This document shows positions 8,947 through 16,890 of a stretch of DNA of 64,000 nt, piece after piece. The stretch covers positions 806,001 through 870,000 of the forward strand of contig JAWKLZ010000001.1 in assembly GCA_041392475.1 (NCBI GenBank). Direction: 5' to 3'. The stretch comes from Chitinophagales bacterium (GTDB lineage: Bacteria; Bacteroidota; Bacteroidia; Chitinophagales; UBA2359). A model generated the notes under the pieces. That model did no database searches, was not told the origin of the DNA, and was given only the letters and a program-made list of their open reading frames with translations. Numbering within the stretch: the first letter of the stretch is position 1; each line of letters starts with the position of its first letter. The position numbers and the translations under genes are program-made.

Positions 8947-9906
8947 ATGTCAAATATAAGTGTAGCACTCAAATTGATTGCCAACGAAAAAAGGAGGAAA
9001 ACAGGGAAATTAAATTTAGGTCATTGTGGGTTAGCAAACTTATCGAAAGATATTCCTACTTTGTTTGAACTGGAGTGGTTGGAAGAACTAATCTTAACCA
9101 ACGGCCCCACATCCGAATATTTTGATTATGAAGAAGGTGCTGATAACTCCTTGCGGTATAGTTCATTTGATGTAAAAATGATTCCGAACAAGATAGACAA
9201 ACTTCCATCGGAACTTACACGCTTAGTACATCTAAAAAAGTTATCTATTTCGGGAGATTGGAATACTGGAGGGAATTTACAAAAGTTAGAATATTTGCCC
9301 GATGGATTGGAAGTGCTAGAAGCTGACTACAATAAAATTCCAGATTTGAATGCGCTTCCCAGTGGTTTGAAGAGTTTGAGTATTAAGTTTAATCAAATTA
9401 AAAAAATTGAATCGCTGCCTATGGGTTTGCAGACCTTATCTGTGGGCGGCAATAAAATAAAAAAATTGGAAAACTTGCCTGATACCTTGCGAGAACTAAA
9501 TGCTGGGTATGGTAAGATTCGTACACTACAAAATCTACCAGATAGTTTATTGGAACTTTACCTCTTTGACAACGATATAGAGCGCATCGAGAACCTCCCT
9601 ATAGGTTTAGAAAAACTGGACTTATGTAGTAATAAAATAAGGAGTATTGAAAACTTACCGAGCAAACTTGAAAGCCTAAAAATATTGAATAACAGAATTA
9701 GAGAAATAGGTGTTATTCCCATATCGCTTAAATATATTAATGTTGATGGAAATCTAATTGAAGATTTAACGCCTTTAAAAGACTTTTTCAGCCTATATAT
9801 TTCTATTTCTTTTGACGACAATCCAATAAAAATACCTCCAATGAATATTGTTGAAGAAGGAAACGAAGCCATTATTGATTTTTTCAAAAAAGCAAACATC
9901 AAATGA
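8947..9906 (+). CDS. leucine-rich repeat protein, 20-residue LP-type repeats
   Basis: This 319-residue protein carries eight consecutive 20-residue leucine-rich repeats at about residues 117-276, with the pattern LPxxLxxLxxxxNxIxxLxx (for example LPIGLEKLDLCSNKIRSIEN). This short LP-type repeat is the class known from YopM/IpaH-like bacterial LRR proteins, though no effector or ligase domain is seen here. The N-terminal 116 residues hold less regular LRR-like segments. There is no signal peptide, so it is probably cytoplasmic. Its stop overlaps the next start by 4 nt (ATGA). As first gene of a coupled operon with a kinase and regulator, it may act as a protein-interaction input, which is inference. 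Confidence 0.85.
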   Translation: MSNISVALKLIANEKRRKTGKLNLGHCGLANLSKDIPTLFELEWLEELILTNGPTSEYFDYEEGADNSLRYSSFDVKMIPNKIDKLPSELTRLVHLKKLSISGDWNTGGNLQKLEYLPDGLEVLEADYNKIPDLNALPSGLKSLSIKFNQIKKIESLPMGLQTLSVGGNKIKKLENLPDTLRELNAGYGKIRTLQNLPDSLLELYLFDNDIERIENLPIGLEKLDLCSNKIRSIENLPSKLESLKILNNRIREIGVIPISLKYINVDGNLIEDLTPLKDFFSLYISISFDDNPIKIPPMNIVEEGNEAIIDFFKKANIK

Positions 9907-10181
9907 ACAACAATGACATAGCAAAATCACGTTTGATTTACCAAACACTATTTAAGGCACAAGCCGACAAAATTGTATATATTACGAGGTATAAAAGAGA
10001 GGCGGATGTTGTGATTTATGAAACCAAAATAAGGGCGGAAGTGACACAACAGAATGGAATTTGGCTTGAAGTCAAGTACAAAATTGAAGCAGATTGGAAA
10101 GTTTATTTTACCTTGCTAAAAAGTGAAGCTGAACTAATTGTTTATTTCACAAAATTTAAGCACGAAGCTACTACGCAATGA
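9903..10181 (+). CDS. small repeat protein, DUF6150-like
   Basis: This 92-residue protein is built almost entirely from a degenerate 13-residue repeat of the form YKxEADxxVYxTK (YKREADVVIYETK, LKSEAELIVYFTK), about six units with one longer spacer. It resembles DUF6150, a family of unknown function found in Bacteroidota; the assignment is from memory of the repeat. No signal peptide is seen. The start codon overlaps the LRR stop by 4 nt, and its own stop overlaps the kinase start by 4 nt, so it should be translationally coupled to both. Confidence 0.75.
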   Translation: MNNNDIAKSRLIYQTLFKAQADKIVYITRYKREADVVIYETKIRAEVTQQNGIWLEVKYKIEADWKVYFTLLKSEAELIVYFTKFKHEATTQ

Positions 10182-12148
10182 TGGATTTTTCGCCAAGCCC
10201 ATTTAAAAACTTGTTGTCTAAATGCCTGTTTGTCATTTTGATAGGTTCGTTTTGGACTGCTTGCACCAAAAAACAAGCTCCAAATCCAGTGCGAAACCTA
10301 AGCTACACACAAGATTCCATCCGACTTGTTCATGCCATAGATTCTATTTTTGATATACAATTTGACTACCCTGATAGTGCTTTTCAGGCTTGGCAACCAT
10401 TCGCTCAAGAAGCACTCAAAAAAAAGATTTACCTCCCTTTGATGAGTTATTATCGTTACGGGGTTTTCAATAGGGCTGCTTTGGCACAAGACCTTGAAAC
10501 TGCTACGGAATTGGCACAATCCTCCATGACCATTGCCAAGCTGACGAATGACAGTACATTCTTGGGACATGCCAACTACAACATTGCTATTTTGTATGGC
10601 GCACAAGACATCCTCGATTCTGCCTCCTATTATTTTCTTCGCTCGATTGATTATTTAGCCAGTGGTCAAGATTGGGGGGCGGAATTGGATGCTTGGACCA
10701 ATTTGGCTGAAATGACCAAAATGCAGGGTGACTTGTTGACGGCAGAAAAATACAAACTTGCCGTATTGAATAGAACAAGAATGCGTAAGGATAAAAGAGA
10801 AATGGGTTTTATGTACCTGTCTTTGGTGGATTTATACATTGAGATGGATAAGCTGCCTCAATCTCGCCAATACCTAGATTCGGCAACCTACGTTTTACAG
10901 GTTTTTGACGATACATTGAATACGAATCTGTTGGAAATGAAAGGCCGTCATGCCTTAGCTCAATCAAATTTTGACCGTGCCTTGTTCTATTTTCATCTAT
11001 TGCAGGAAAAGTCAATTGTTAATCAAGACATCAGTAGTTTTACCAGAACCCTATTCAAACTGGCATTCACACACAGTCAACTCAACAATCCAGATTCTGC
11101 TCGGTATTATTTGAGGTTGTTTGAAGAAAATTCGGGGCCACAACAGCTATCTAAGGAACAACAACTAAAGTATGCTGAAACGAAATTCAAGCTAAAAGAT
11201 GTCAACACTTCAACCAAAGAAACCATTGATAATCTGACGACTATTAACCGTTTATTAAATGAGAAAATAGAGCAAAATAAAAATTTATTTGGTACCAAAA
11301 GATTGCATCAAATCGAACAAGCCGAAAAGGATAAAATCATTCTGCAACAGACGGTGCAAAATCAAAATAAAAATTTAACGATTACATGGCTGATTGTTGG
11401 GCTGGCTGCAATGTTAATCGCTATCCTGTTCACCCTATTTTATTTGAAAAAACGGCGACAGTTGCACCGACAAGAACTGTTAATTTTGGAGCAACAAAGG
11501 GAATTTGAATTGAAGTCAGCTCTCTTGAAAAGTCAACTCAAAGAACGCAACCGAATTTCACAAGAACTACACGATGATTTGGGGGCAACGCTTACCTCTA
11601 TTTCGATGAGTGCCGAACTACTCAAAAGGAAACACCCCGAACTGAATAGCCGAGAAGTTGAAATAATAGCTGATAGCTCAAGCAGTTTGGTCGACAGTAT
11701 GAATGAAATCGTTTGGAGTTTGAACAGCAACAACGATTCCCTTCAAAGTCTGGTCGCTTATATCCGAAAATTTACCTCTCAATTTTTAACAGATGCAGAT
11801 ATTTCTTTTTCAATTGATTCACTGGATGTTATCCCGAATATAGAATTAGAAGGTGCGGTGCGCCGCAGTATTTTTTTGACGGCGAAAGAGGCATTGAACA
11901 ATATAGTGAAACATGCACAAGCGAGCCATGTCAATCTTAGATTTGCCATCGAAAGTGATGTATTTATGGTTCAAATCGAGGACAATGGCAAAGGGTTTGT
12001 GGTATCTGAAAATACGGATATTTTGGGCAATGGACTCCGCAATATGAAGCACAACATGGAAAATATCAATGGTGAAATGACCTATTTTTCCAATCCTAAA
12101 AGCACTAAGATTACCTTGTTATTTCCACTGAAAAAAGATAAAATATGA
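10178..12148 (+). CDS. TPR-containing sensor histidine kinase (HisKA_3 type)
   Basis: This is a 656-residue membrane kinase. It starts with a signal/lipobox-like segment (GSFWTAC, about residue 29), then TPR repeats predicted in the periplasm (about 60-320), a coiled coil, one transmembrane segment (about 405-427, ITWLIVGLAAMLIAIL) and a juxtamembrane helix. A HisKA_3 dimerisation domain follows, with phospho-acceptor His465 (ISQELHDDLGATL), then a HATPase domain (NNIVKHAQ, DNGKGF, GNGLRNM). This layout is common in Bacteroidota NarX/DesK-type kinases. The next gene, overlapping by 4 nt, encodes a NarL-type regulator and is the obvious partner. Confidence 0.93.
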   Translation: MMDFSPSPFKNLLSKCLFVILIGSFWTACTKKQAPNPVRNLSYTQDSIRLVHAIDSIFDIQFDYPDSAFQAWQPFAQEALKKKIYLPLMSYYRYGVFNRAALAQDLETATELAQSSMTIAKLTNDSTFLGHANYNIAILYGAQDILDSASYYFLRSIDYLASGQDWGAELDAWTNLAEMTKMQGDLLTAEKYKLAVLNRTRMRKDKREMGFMYLSLVDLYIEMDKLPQSRQYLDSATYVLQVFDDTLNTNLLEMKGRHALAQSNFDRALFYFHLLQEKSIVNQDISSFTRTLFKLAFTHSQLNNPDSARYYLRLFEENSGPQQLSKEQQLKYAETKFKLKDVNTSTKETIDNLTTINRLLNEKIEQNKNLFGTKRLHQIEQAEKDKIILQQTVQNQNKNLTITWLIVGLAAMLIAILFTLFYLKKRRQLHRQELLILEQQREFELKSALLKSQLKERNRISQELHDDLGATLTSISMSAELLKRKHPELNSREVEIIADSSSSLVDSMNEIVWSLNSNNDSLQSLVAYIRKFTSQFLTDADISFSIDSLDVIPNIELEGAVRRSIFLTAKEALNNIVKHAQASHVNLRFAIESDVFMVQIEDNGKGFVVSENTDILGNGLRNMKHNMENINGEMTYFSNPKSTKITLLFPLKKDKI

Positions 12149-12786
12149 ATGATGAATTAATTACGATAGCCATTGTTGAGGACAATGCCAACATTCGCGA
12201 ACTGCTCCAAAATACTATCAGTATGGAAAAAGACTATCACTGTGTGGGCAGTTATCCGAATGGTGAACAAGCAGTTATATATATCCCAACTATCCACCCC
12301 AATGTCGTATTGATGGACATTGGACTTCCTGGTATAGATGGCATCGAGTGTGTGCGACAACTCAAACCACTTTGTCCAAAGACGGAGTTTATGATGTGTA
12401 CGGTGTATGATGAGGATGAAAAAGTATATCAGGCATTGGAATTTGGAGCGAGTTCTTATATTTTGAAGCGCAGCAAGCCAGAGTTTTTATTGCAGGCCAT
12501 CAGAGAAGTACATGAAGGTGGAAGTCCTTTGAGTCCCGATATAGCCCGCAAACTTGTGCAACGTTTCCAAAAAAAGAAGACAGATATTGTTGCCGAGGCG
12601 AACATCACCCCCCGAGAAATGGAGGTATTGCAGTTGCTTTCTACGGGAGCATTGTATAAAGAAGTAGCCGATAAATTGGGAATATCTATCAACACATTGA
12701 AGCGCCATATTTACAATTCTTACGAAAAACTTCAAGTCGATAATAAGACTGAGGCGTTTAATAAGTTGTTTAGAAAATTCAAGTAG
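12145..12786 (+). CDS. NarL/LuxR-family response regulator
   Basis: This 213-residue regulator has an N-terminal receiver (acidic pair IVEDN at 12-13, phospho-acceptor Asp58 in VLMDIGLPGIDG, Thr in CTVYDE, Lys in ILKRSKPE). The C-terminal LuxR-type helix-turn-helix is at about 150-213 (TPREMEVLQLLSTGALYKEVA, then INTLKRHIYNSYEKL, noted in two pieces). It overlaps the TPR kinase gene by 4 nt and is the last gene of the LRR/DUF6150/kinase operon. It ends 11 bp from the convergent CcmD-like gene. Confidence 0.94.
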   Translation: MNDELITIAIVEDNANIRELLQNTISMEKDYHCVGSYPNGEQAVIYIPTIHPNVVLMDIGLPGIDGIECVRQLKPLCPKTEFMMCTVYDEDEKVYQALEFGASSYILKRSKPEFLLQAIREVHEGGSPLSPDIARKLVQRFQKKKTDIVAEANITPREMEVLQLLSTGALYKEVADKLGISINTLKRHIYNSYEKLQVDNKTEAFNKLFRKFK

Positions 12787-12797
12787 TCACGAAAGAT

Positions 12798-13040
12798 TTA
12801 CATTTCATCTTCCATCCGCTTTATACGCCTATCCAAAGCCACCAAATAAAACACTATTCCGATGAATATCAATAAAATAACTCCAACCACTACATAGATT
12901 TTACCAGATTGGTACATCAGATTTGCCATGCCATTGTCCTCCGTTGGAGTTTGGGCAAATAAAGAGGCATGTTGAAGTAAAACACCCAAAAGAACATAAA
13001 CTACTTGTTTAACTCTCATTGTAGAATAATTTTTGCTCAA
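12798..13040 (-). CDS. CcmD-like small membrane protein
   Basis: This 80-residue protein has an N-terminal hydrophobic signal-like segment (about 10-29, ending LFAQ) and a second membrane helix (about 48-68, KIYVVVGVILLIFIGIVFYL), then a short charged tail (DRRIKRMEDEM). Bacteroidota proteins with this helix and tail are usually called CcmD-family, linked to haem export and cytochrome c maturation. No ccmA/B/C/E gene is nearby, so the role is unsure. An internal Met8 (13019) could be the true start. A 29-bp palindrome separates it from the upstream response-regulator gene. Confidence 0.7.
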   Translation of the reverse strand: MSKNYSTMRVKQVVYVLLGVLLQHASLFAQTPTEDNGMANLMYQSGKIYVVVGVILLIFIGIVFYLVALDRRIKRMEDEM

Positions 13041-13044
13041 AAAT

Positions 13045-13103
13045 AATCAAAATTGCTCAATAGCGATGGGTTTGAAACCCATCGCTATTGAGCAATTTTG
13101 ATT
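13045..13103. terminator. 29-bp perfect palindrome, terminator-like
   Basis: Two 29-nt arms (13045-13073 and 13075-13103) are perfect inverted copies, with core GCGATGGGTTTGAAACCCATCG. The right arm overlaps the stop codon of the response-regulator gene, so the structure ends that transcript and may partly insulate the CcmD-like gene downstream. The outer A/T tracts fit a bidirectional terminator. Confidence 0.75.
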
Positions 13104-13791
13104 AGGAAGGCACATTCAGAATAAACCCAACTTTAAACACATTCTCAATCTGCACACGAGGGTCTTTTTTCAGCAGTTTGCGGATGCGAGATATGAACAC
13201 ATCAAAACTGCGCCCCAAAAAATAATCCTCCTCACCATAAATCTGCTTCACCGCATCCTCTCGCCTCAGAATCTTGTTTTGGTGAATACAAAGTAAGCGC
13301 AATACCTCGTTTTCTTTCTCGGTTATGCGCTTGACCGTATCTTTGTAGTACAACTCTTGTCGTTCATAGTCAAAGAAATAATCTCCAACCTGAAACTGTT
13401 TGGGAAATGTTTGCAGCTCCTCACCTTCGGCTTTTCGCCTCAGAATTACCTGCAATCGGCACAGCAATTCTTCTTCGTCAAAAGGTTTTGTAATAAAATC
13501 CTCCGCTCCTAGCGAAAAACCCCGCAACTTGTCTTGTTTCAAGGAACGAGCCGTCAGAAACAGAAAAGGAATTGTGCTATTTTCTTGTCGGATTTGTTGT
13601 GCCAAGGTGAAGCCATCTATTTTTGGCAACATAATATCCAAAATGCACAAATCAAAGATTTCCTTTTGGAAGGACTTCCATGCCGAACTCCCATCTCTGC
13701 ACAATTTCACTTTGTAATTCTCTGCTTCCAAATACTCTACCAACAAAAAACCCAAAGTCAAATCATCTTCTACTAACAATATATGGTACAT
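13102..13791 (-). CDS. OmpR/PhoB-family response regulator
   Basis: This is a 229-residue transcription regulator. The receiver carries the acidic pair LVEDD, phospho-acceptor Asp in CILDIMLPKIDG, Thr in FLTARS and Lys in FITKPFDEEE. A winged-helix DNA-binding domain (about 130-229) holds RITEKENEVLRLLC and VFISRIRKLLKKDP. I chose the ATG at 13791, which gives the usual family length; the frame extends to a TTG at 13830 overlapping the kinase stop. It lies directly downstream of its kinase gene. Family members bind tandem direct repeats spaced about 11 bp, and such an array lies at 15161-15198 upstream of the kinase and the divergent Cys-rich gene. Confidence 0.93.
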   Translation of the reverse strand: MYHILLVEDDLTLGFLLVEYLEAENYKVKLCRDGSSAWKSFQKEIFDLCILDIMLPKIDGFTLAQQIRQENSTIPFLFLTARSLKQDKLRGFSLGAEDFITKPFDEEELLCRLQVILRRKAEGEELQTFPKQFQVGDYFFDYERQELYYKDTVKRITEKENEVLRLLCIHQNKILRREDAVKQIYGEEDYFLGRSFDVFISRIRKLLKKDPRVQIENVFKVGFILNVPS

Positions 13792-13826
13792 TTCCTTTTT
13801 TATTTTAACTTCATATCCATCAGCAA

Positions 13827-15119
13827 TCAAGCTGGAAAAAACAAATCAAACCGACATCCTTTCTGCAAATCGCTCATGACCTCCACAAAACCATTGTGCC
13901 TTTCCACAATCATTTTCACATACGACAAACCCAATCCAAAACCTTTTTGATTGTGTATATTTTGGTTCGCAATGCGGCTAAACTTATTAAAAATATACAC
14001 CTGTTCACTCTTTGCAATTCCCATCCCATTGTCTTTGAAGCTAATCACCACACCATTTTCCTTTTTCTGCAAACGAATCCAAACCGATGTTCCCATATCA
14101 GAATACTTCAAAGCGTTGTCAATCAAATTGCGGAACACATTGCCGAGATGCAGCCTATCCCCTACTATTTGCCAACTTTCATTCTCACCCATTTGTACTT
14201 CAATATGTGCCTCTCGTTCTTTGATTTGCATATCCATATCCGACACCACCTCACGAATCAAATCGTCCAATTGTATAGAAGTTTTTTGAAGTTGGTAGTC
14301 ACCATTTTCCAATTTTGCCAGATACAAAACCCGCTCGATTTGTTGGAGTAGTTTGTTGTTCTCTCGTTTGACCACTTCCAAATAACGGTTGTCTTTTAAG
14401 TCTTGCCTGTTCTTAACCAACAATTTGTTCGCCAAAGAAATATTTGTCAAAGGAGTGCGAAATTCATGCGCCATATTGTTGAAAAAGTCGACATTCAATT
14501 CGCTGATGCGTTTTTGGCGTATCAAGGTATAATTGGCAAGTATAAAAACAATGCTGATAAAAAGCAGAATCAAAATCGAAGAAATCAACATAAAACCCAT
14601 TTGCCCCAACACATACCTCGTTTTGTTGGGGAACTGCACATTGAGCATCAAAGAAGATTCATTTTTATTCCCGATTGGGAAAGGAGAAAGCGGGCAACAA
14701 TAGGCTTTATCATTACCACAGCCCAAAAAATTGTGTCCTGCCATTCCTATATCCCACACATTCATTTCATACTCCATGTCAATGCCATAAAAAGTCAGTG
14801 CTGCCGAAAGTGCTTGCTTCAAAATTTGATTTTCTTCCCCCTGTTCATTGAGTATTTCAATGATAGACAACGCATTAGTTTGATTGTTTTGACTTGAAGA
14901 ACAGACACTTGCCGACAGAGGAGAACCATATTTATACGCCCGTCCATCTGTTTCCATATTTTCAACCGCATAGCACAAAGCCATCCGAACTTTTTGCTCA
15001 AAATTCGTTTCAATCAAATCTTTGGCCTGAATCAACCACCGTACTTGAAAAAAGATGAGCGCAATCAACGCTACTGTTGAAGCACCAATAATTATTTTGA
15101 CATTGTTCAATCGCATCAT
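13827..15119 (-). CDS. sensor histidine kinase with Cys-containing periplasmic domain
   Basis: This 430-residue kinase has transmembrane helices at about 9-26 and 174-195 flanking a periplasmic domain. The cytoplasmic part has HisKA with phospho-acceptor His218 (NNMAHEFRTPLTNIS) and HATPase boxes (NLIDNALKYS, DNGMGIA, GFGLGLSYV). The sensor domain is notable for cysteines, including GCGNDKAYCC near residues 133-142 and one at SVCSSS. The arrangement resembles RprX of Bacteroides, but I cannot claim orthology. It is followed by its regulator. A cysteine-rich exported protein is encoded divergently 189 bp away, so redox or metal sensing is a reasonable inference. Confidence 0.92.
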   Translation of the reverse strand: MMRLNNVKIIIGASTVALIALIFFQVRWLIQAKDLIETNFEQKVRMALCYAVENMETDGRAYKYGSPLSASVCSSSQNNQTNALSIIEILNEQGEENQILKQALSAALTFYGIDMEYEMNVWDIGMAGHNFLGCGNDKAYCCPLSPFPIGNKNESSLMLNVQFPNKTRYVLGQMGFMLISSILILLFISIVFILANYTLIRQKRISELNVDFFNNMAHEFRTPLTNISLANKLLVKNRQDLKDNRYLEVVKRENNKLLQQIERVLYLAKLENGDYQLQKTSIQLDDLIREVVSDMDMQIKEREAHIEVQMGENESWQIVGDRLHLGNVFRNLIDNALKYSDMGTSVWIRLQKKENGVVISFKDNGMGIAKSEQVYIFNKFSRIANQNIHNQKGFGLGLSYVKMIVERHNGFVEVMSDLQKGCRFDLFFPA

Positions 15120-15160
15120 ACTACAAAATAAAACAAAGCTTTTTTGTTCTACTAATCTTT

Positions 15161-15198
15161 AACAAGTCCTTAACAACTCCCTAACAAGTCTGAAACAG
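15161..15198. promoter_or_regulatory. 11-bp-periodic direct repeats, candidate OmpR-type operator
   Basis: AACAAGTC (15161), AACAACTC (15172), AACAAGTC (15183) and a weaker AAACAG (15192) follow each other with an 11-bp period. Three copies are preceded by T or C-T. PhoB/OmpR-type regulators bind such head-to-tail repeats. The array ends exactly where the -33 element of the Cys-rich gene begins, the place expected for a class II activator. Confidence 0.65.
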
Positions 15199-15226
15199 TT
15201 TGCAGCACAAAAGGCCTTTATATTTG
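15199..15226 (+). promoter_or_regulatory. promoter of the Cys-rich protein gene
   Basis: A TTTG at 15199-15202 and TATATTTG at 15219-15226 match the Bacteroidota -33 and -7 (TAnnTTTG) boxes with a 16-bp gap. Transcription would begin near 15233, leaving a leader of about 75 nt before the ATG at 15309. Confidence 0.65.
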
Positions 15227-15308
15227 CAGTAACAAGCATGGAGTTAGCCATTTAAGGTATTTTCCTTTTTGGCTATCATTTATTTCACTTTCTAAATTTG
15301 TAATTCAA

Positions 15309-15857
15309 ATGAAAAAATTGATTCTTTTAATGGGGATTTTTGCCCTTTTCTCGCTTACGACCAATCAAGCGCAAAACGACCAAACAGCTAATTCAAAAAC
15401 TGCTGTAAATTGTACATCGGTTACTGCAACTGCATCCAAAAATGCCGATTGCTGCAATTGGCATTTTTGTCCTTTGAAAAATGTCCAAAAATTTTGTCAA
15501 TCGAGTACACGTTTTTTCAAAAGCGAAACACCTGCTGAAACGGCTACTGTTTCCCAGTCTGCTGAGTCTGCAAAAACGGAAACTACGATCACCAATGCTT
15601 CTTTATCACCTTTTGGCTGTTGTAAACCTTACAGTAGTTGCTGCAAAGTAGCCGAGAATTCTTGTGTAGAAGTTCCCACTACAAACACAGAAGCAAAAGC
15701 ACCTGTGACAAGAAACTCACTTTTAGGCACATTGGGTACATATAGTCTTCGCAATTGTAAACCAGCAACTTCTTGTAAAGCTACAACTGACAAGGCAGAA
15801 AACGTTGAATTGGTAGAAGTTAAAACTGGAAGTAAATCAACTTTAGCTGTTAAATAG
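15309..15857 (+). CDS. cysteine-rich exported protein of unknown function
   Basis: This 182-residue protein has a signal peptide (about 1-21, ending NQAQ). The mature part has 12 cysteines in clusters: DCCNWHFC, KFCQ, GCCKP, SSCCK, NSCVE, RNCKP and TSCKA. These are separated by Thr/Ser/Ala/Glu-rich low-complexity linkers. I do not recognise the family. The Cys and His spacing could bind metal ions or form many disulphides. It faces the OmpR-type kinase/regulator genes across a promoter region with an operator-like repeat array and is probably the target of that system. No lipobox and no T9SS tail are present, so it is likely periplasmic. Confidence 0.8.
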   Translation: MKKLILLMGIFALFSLTTNQAQNDQTANSKTAVNCTSVTATASKNADCCNWHFCPLKNVQKFCQSSTRFFKSETPAETATVSQSAESAKTETTITNASLSPFGCCKPYSSCCKVAENSCVEVPTTNTEAKAPVTRNSLLGTLGTYSLRNCKPATSCKATTDKAENVELVEVKTGSKSTLAVK

Positions 15858-15869
15858 TGCCTCATGGAA

Positions 15870-15946
15870 AGACTTTTGTAGTTTCCTTTTGAGAGCATAC
15901 TGATTTTCAAACATTCGATATCTTTCAGAATAAACTACAAAAGTCT
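15870..15946. repeat. palindromic intergenic repeat, family 1 (copy A)
   Basis: 15-bp perfect inverted arms AGACTTTTGTAGTTT (15870-15884 and 15932-15946) flank a 47-nt centre. The same arm recurs at 28016 and 32525, and the centre aligns with those copies. It sits directly after the Cys-rich gene and may serve as its 3' structure. Confidence 0.75.
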
Positions 15947-16006
15947 CCTTCCACTAAAATCTTGATGAACCTAAATAGTTGGATTATTTCGGTGATATGA
16001 TAAGAC

Positions 16007-16046
16007 CTGCCCAATGTGTATCTTTGTGACACATTGGGCAGTTTTG
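16007..16046 (+). terminator. hairpin with promoter-like loop before kdsB
   Basis: A perfect 12-bp stem (CTGCCCAATGTG and its complement, 16007-16018 and 16030-16041) is followed by TTTTGTTTTT, as in an intrinsic terminator. The 11-nt loop starts with TATCTTTG (16019-16026), a perfect -7 box. Transcripts starting after it would carry only the right arm and escape termination. No good -33 element was found. Confidence 0.6.
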
Positions 16047-16078
16047 TTTTTGTCACCAACGTTAAAATATTGTCTGTT

Positions 16079-16858
16079 ATGTCTTCTGCAACTTCTATCG
16101 TCATTATCCCTGCACGCTACGCATCAACCCGATTCCCCGGCAAACCTTTGGCCGACATCAAGGGCAAAAGTATGATTCAAAGGGTCTATGAACAAGCCCA
16201 AAAATCGGCATCTATTTCGGCTGTCTATGTTGCTACGGACGATGAAAGAATACAAAAACACGTTCTGCAATTTGGTGGGAATGTGGTGATGACCTCTCCC
16301 AATCATCAAAGCGGCACAGATAGATGTGCGGAGGCCATGCAACTAATTGAAGCAGAAAATAATGGAATTGAAAAAGCGGATATAATTATCAACATTCAAG
16401 GAGATGAACCTTTTATTCAGCCCGAACAAATTGACGCTTTGGTGCAACTATTTGACCATGAACGAACAGAGATTGCTACTTTGATTAAGCCAATTGAAGA
16501 AGATTCGGTGCTTTGGGATGTGAACAAGCCCAAAGTAATACGAGGCGAAAATGGAAATGCTCTTTATTTCAGCCGTCAATGTATTCCGCACCTCCGCAAC
16601 ATTCCGCAATCAGAATGGCTGCAAAACCACACTTTTTTCAAGCACATTGGCGTATATGCCTATCGCCGCCGCACTTTGCAGGAAATCACCCAACTCCTCC
16701 CCTCTCTGCTCGAACAAGCCGAAAGTTTGGAGCAATTGCGTTGGCTGGAAAATGGCTTTTCGATTCAAACGGCCATTACCCACTTTGAATCACCTTCTAT
16801 CGACACACCCGAAGATTTGCAGCGGATTCTTCACCAAAACCTTTCTAAAAAACCTTGA
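16079..16858 (+). CDS. kdsB: 3-deoxy-manno-octulosonate cytidylyltransferase
   Basis: CMP-Kdo synthetase activates Kdo with CTP for lipopolysaccharide core synthesis in the cytoplasm. Family motifs are clear: IIPARYASTRFPGKPLADI at the N-terminus, the SGTDRCAEA motif, NIQGDEPFI, HIGVYAYRR and SLEQLRWLENG. The frame is open upstream to a GTG at 16016, but that extension covers a terminator-like hairpin and a -7 box. The ATG at 16079 gives 259 residues, normal for KdsB, and is preferred. It stands alone, with a palindromic repeat upstream and the kelch gene about 190 bp downstream. Confidence 0.95.
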   Translation: MSSATSIVIIPARYASTRFPGKPLADIKGKSMIQRVYEQAQKSASISAVYVATDDERIQKHVLQFGGNVVMTSPNHQSGTDRCAEAMQLIEAENNGIEKADIIINIQGDEPFIQPEQIDALVQLFDHERTEIATLIKPIEEDSVLWDVNKPKVIRGENGNALYFSRQCIPHLRNIPQSEWLQNHTFFKHIGVYAYRRRTLQEITQLLPSLLEQAESLEQLRWLENGFSIQTAITHFESPSIDTPEDLQRILHQNLSKKP

Positions 16859-16890
16859 CAACAGTTGTAAACTTTGTCAACGGTTGAACC
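16855..16890. repeat. TTTGTCAAC-type palindromic repeat
   Basis: TTGACAACAGTTG followed by AACTTTGTCAACGGTTGAACC forms an imperfect palindrome just after the kdsB stop. The words AACTTTGTCAAC and TTTGACAACAGTTG recur at 44029-44065 and, decayed, at 42733-42859. Confidence 0.5.

Noticed and set aside
13792..13830. TTG start for the OmpR-type regulator overlapping the kinase stop
   Set aside because: The 13 extra residues are not part of the receiver fold; ATG 13791 gives the standard 229-residue length.
16016..16078. N-terminal extension of KdsB from GTG 16016
   Set aside because: It is not conserved-looking, overlaps a terminator-like hairpin, and the ATG at 16079 yields the normal length.
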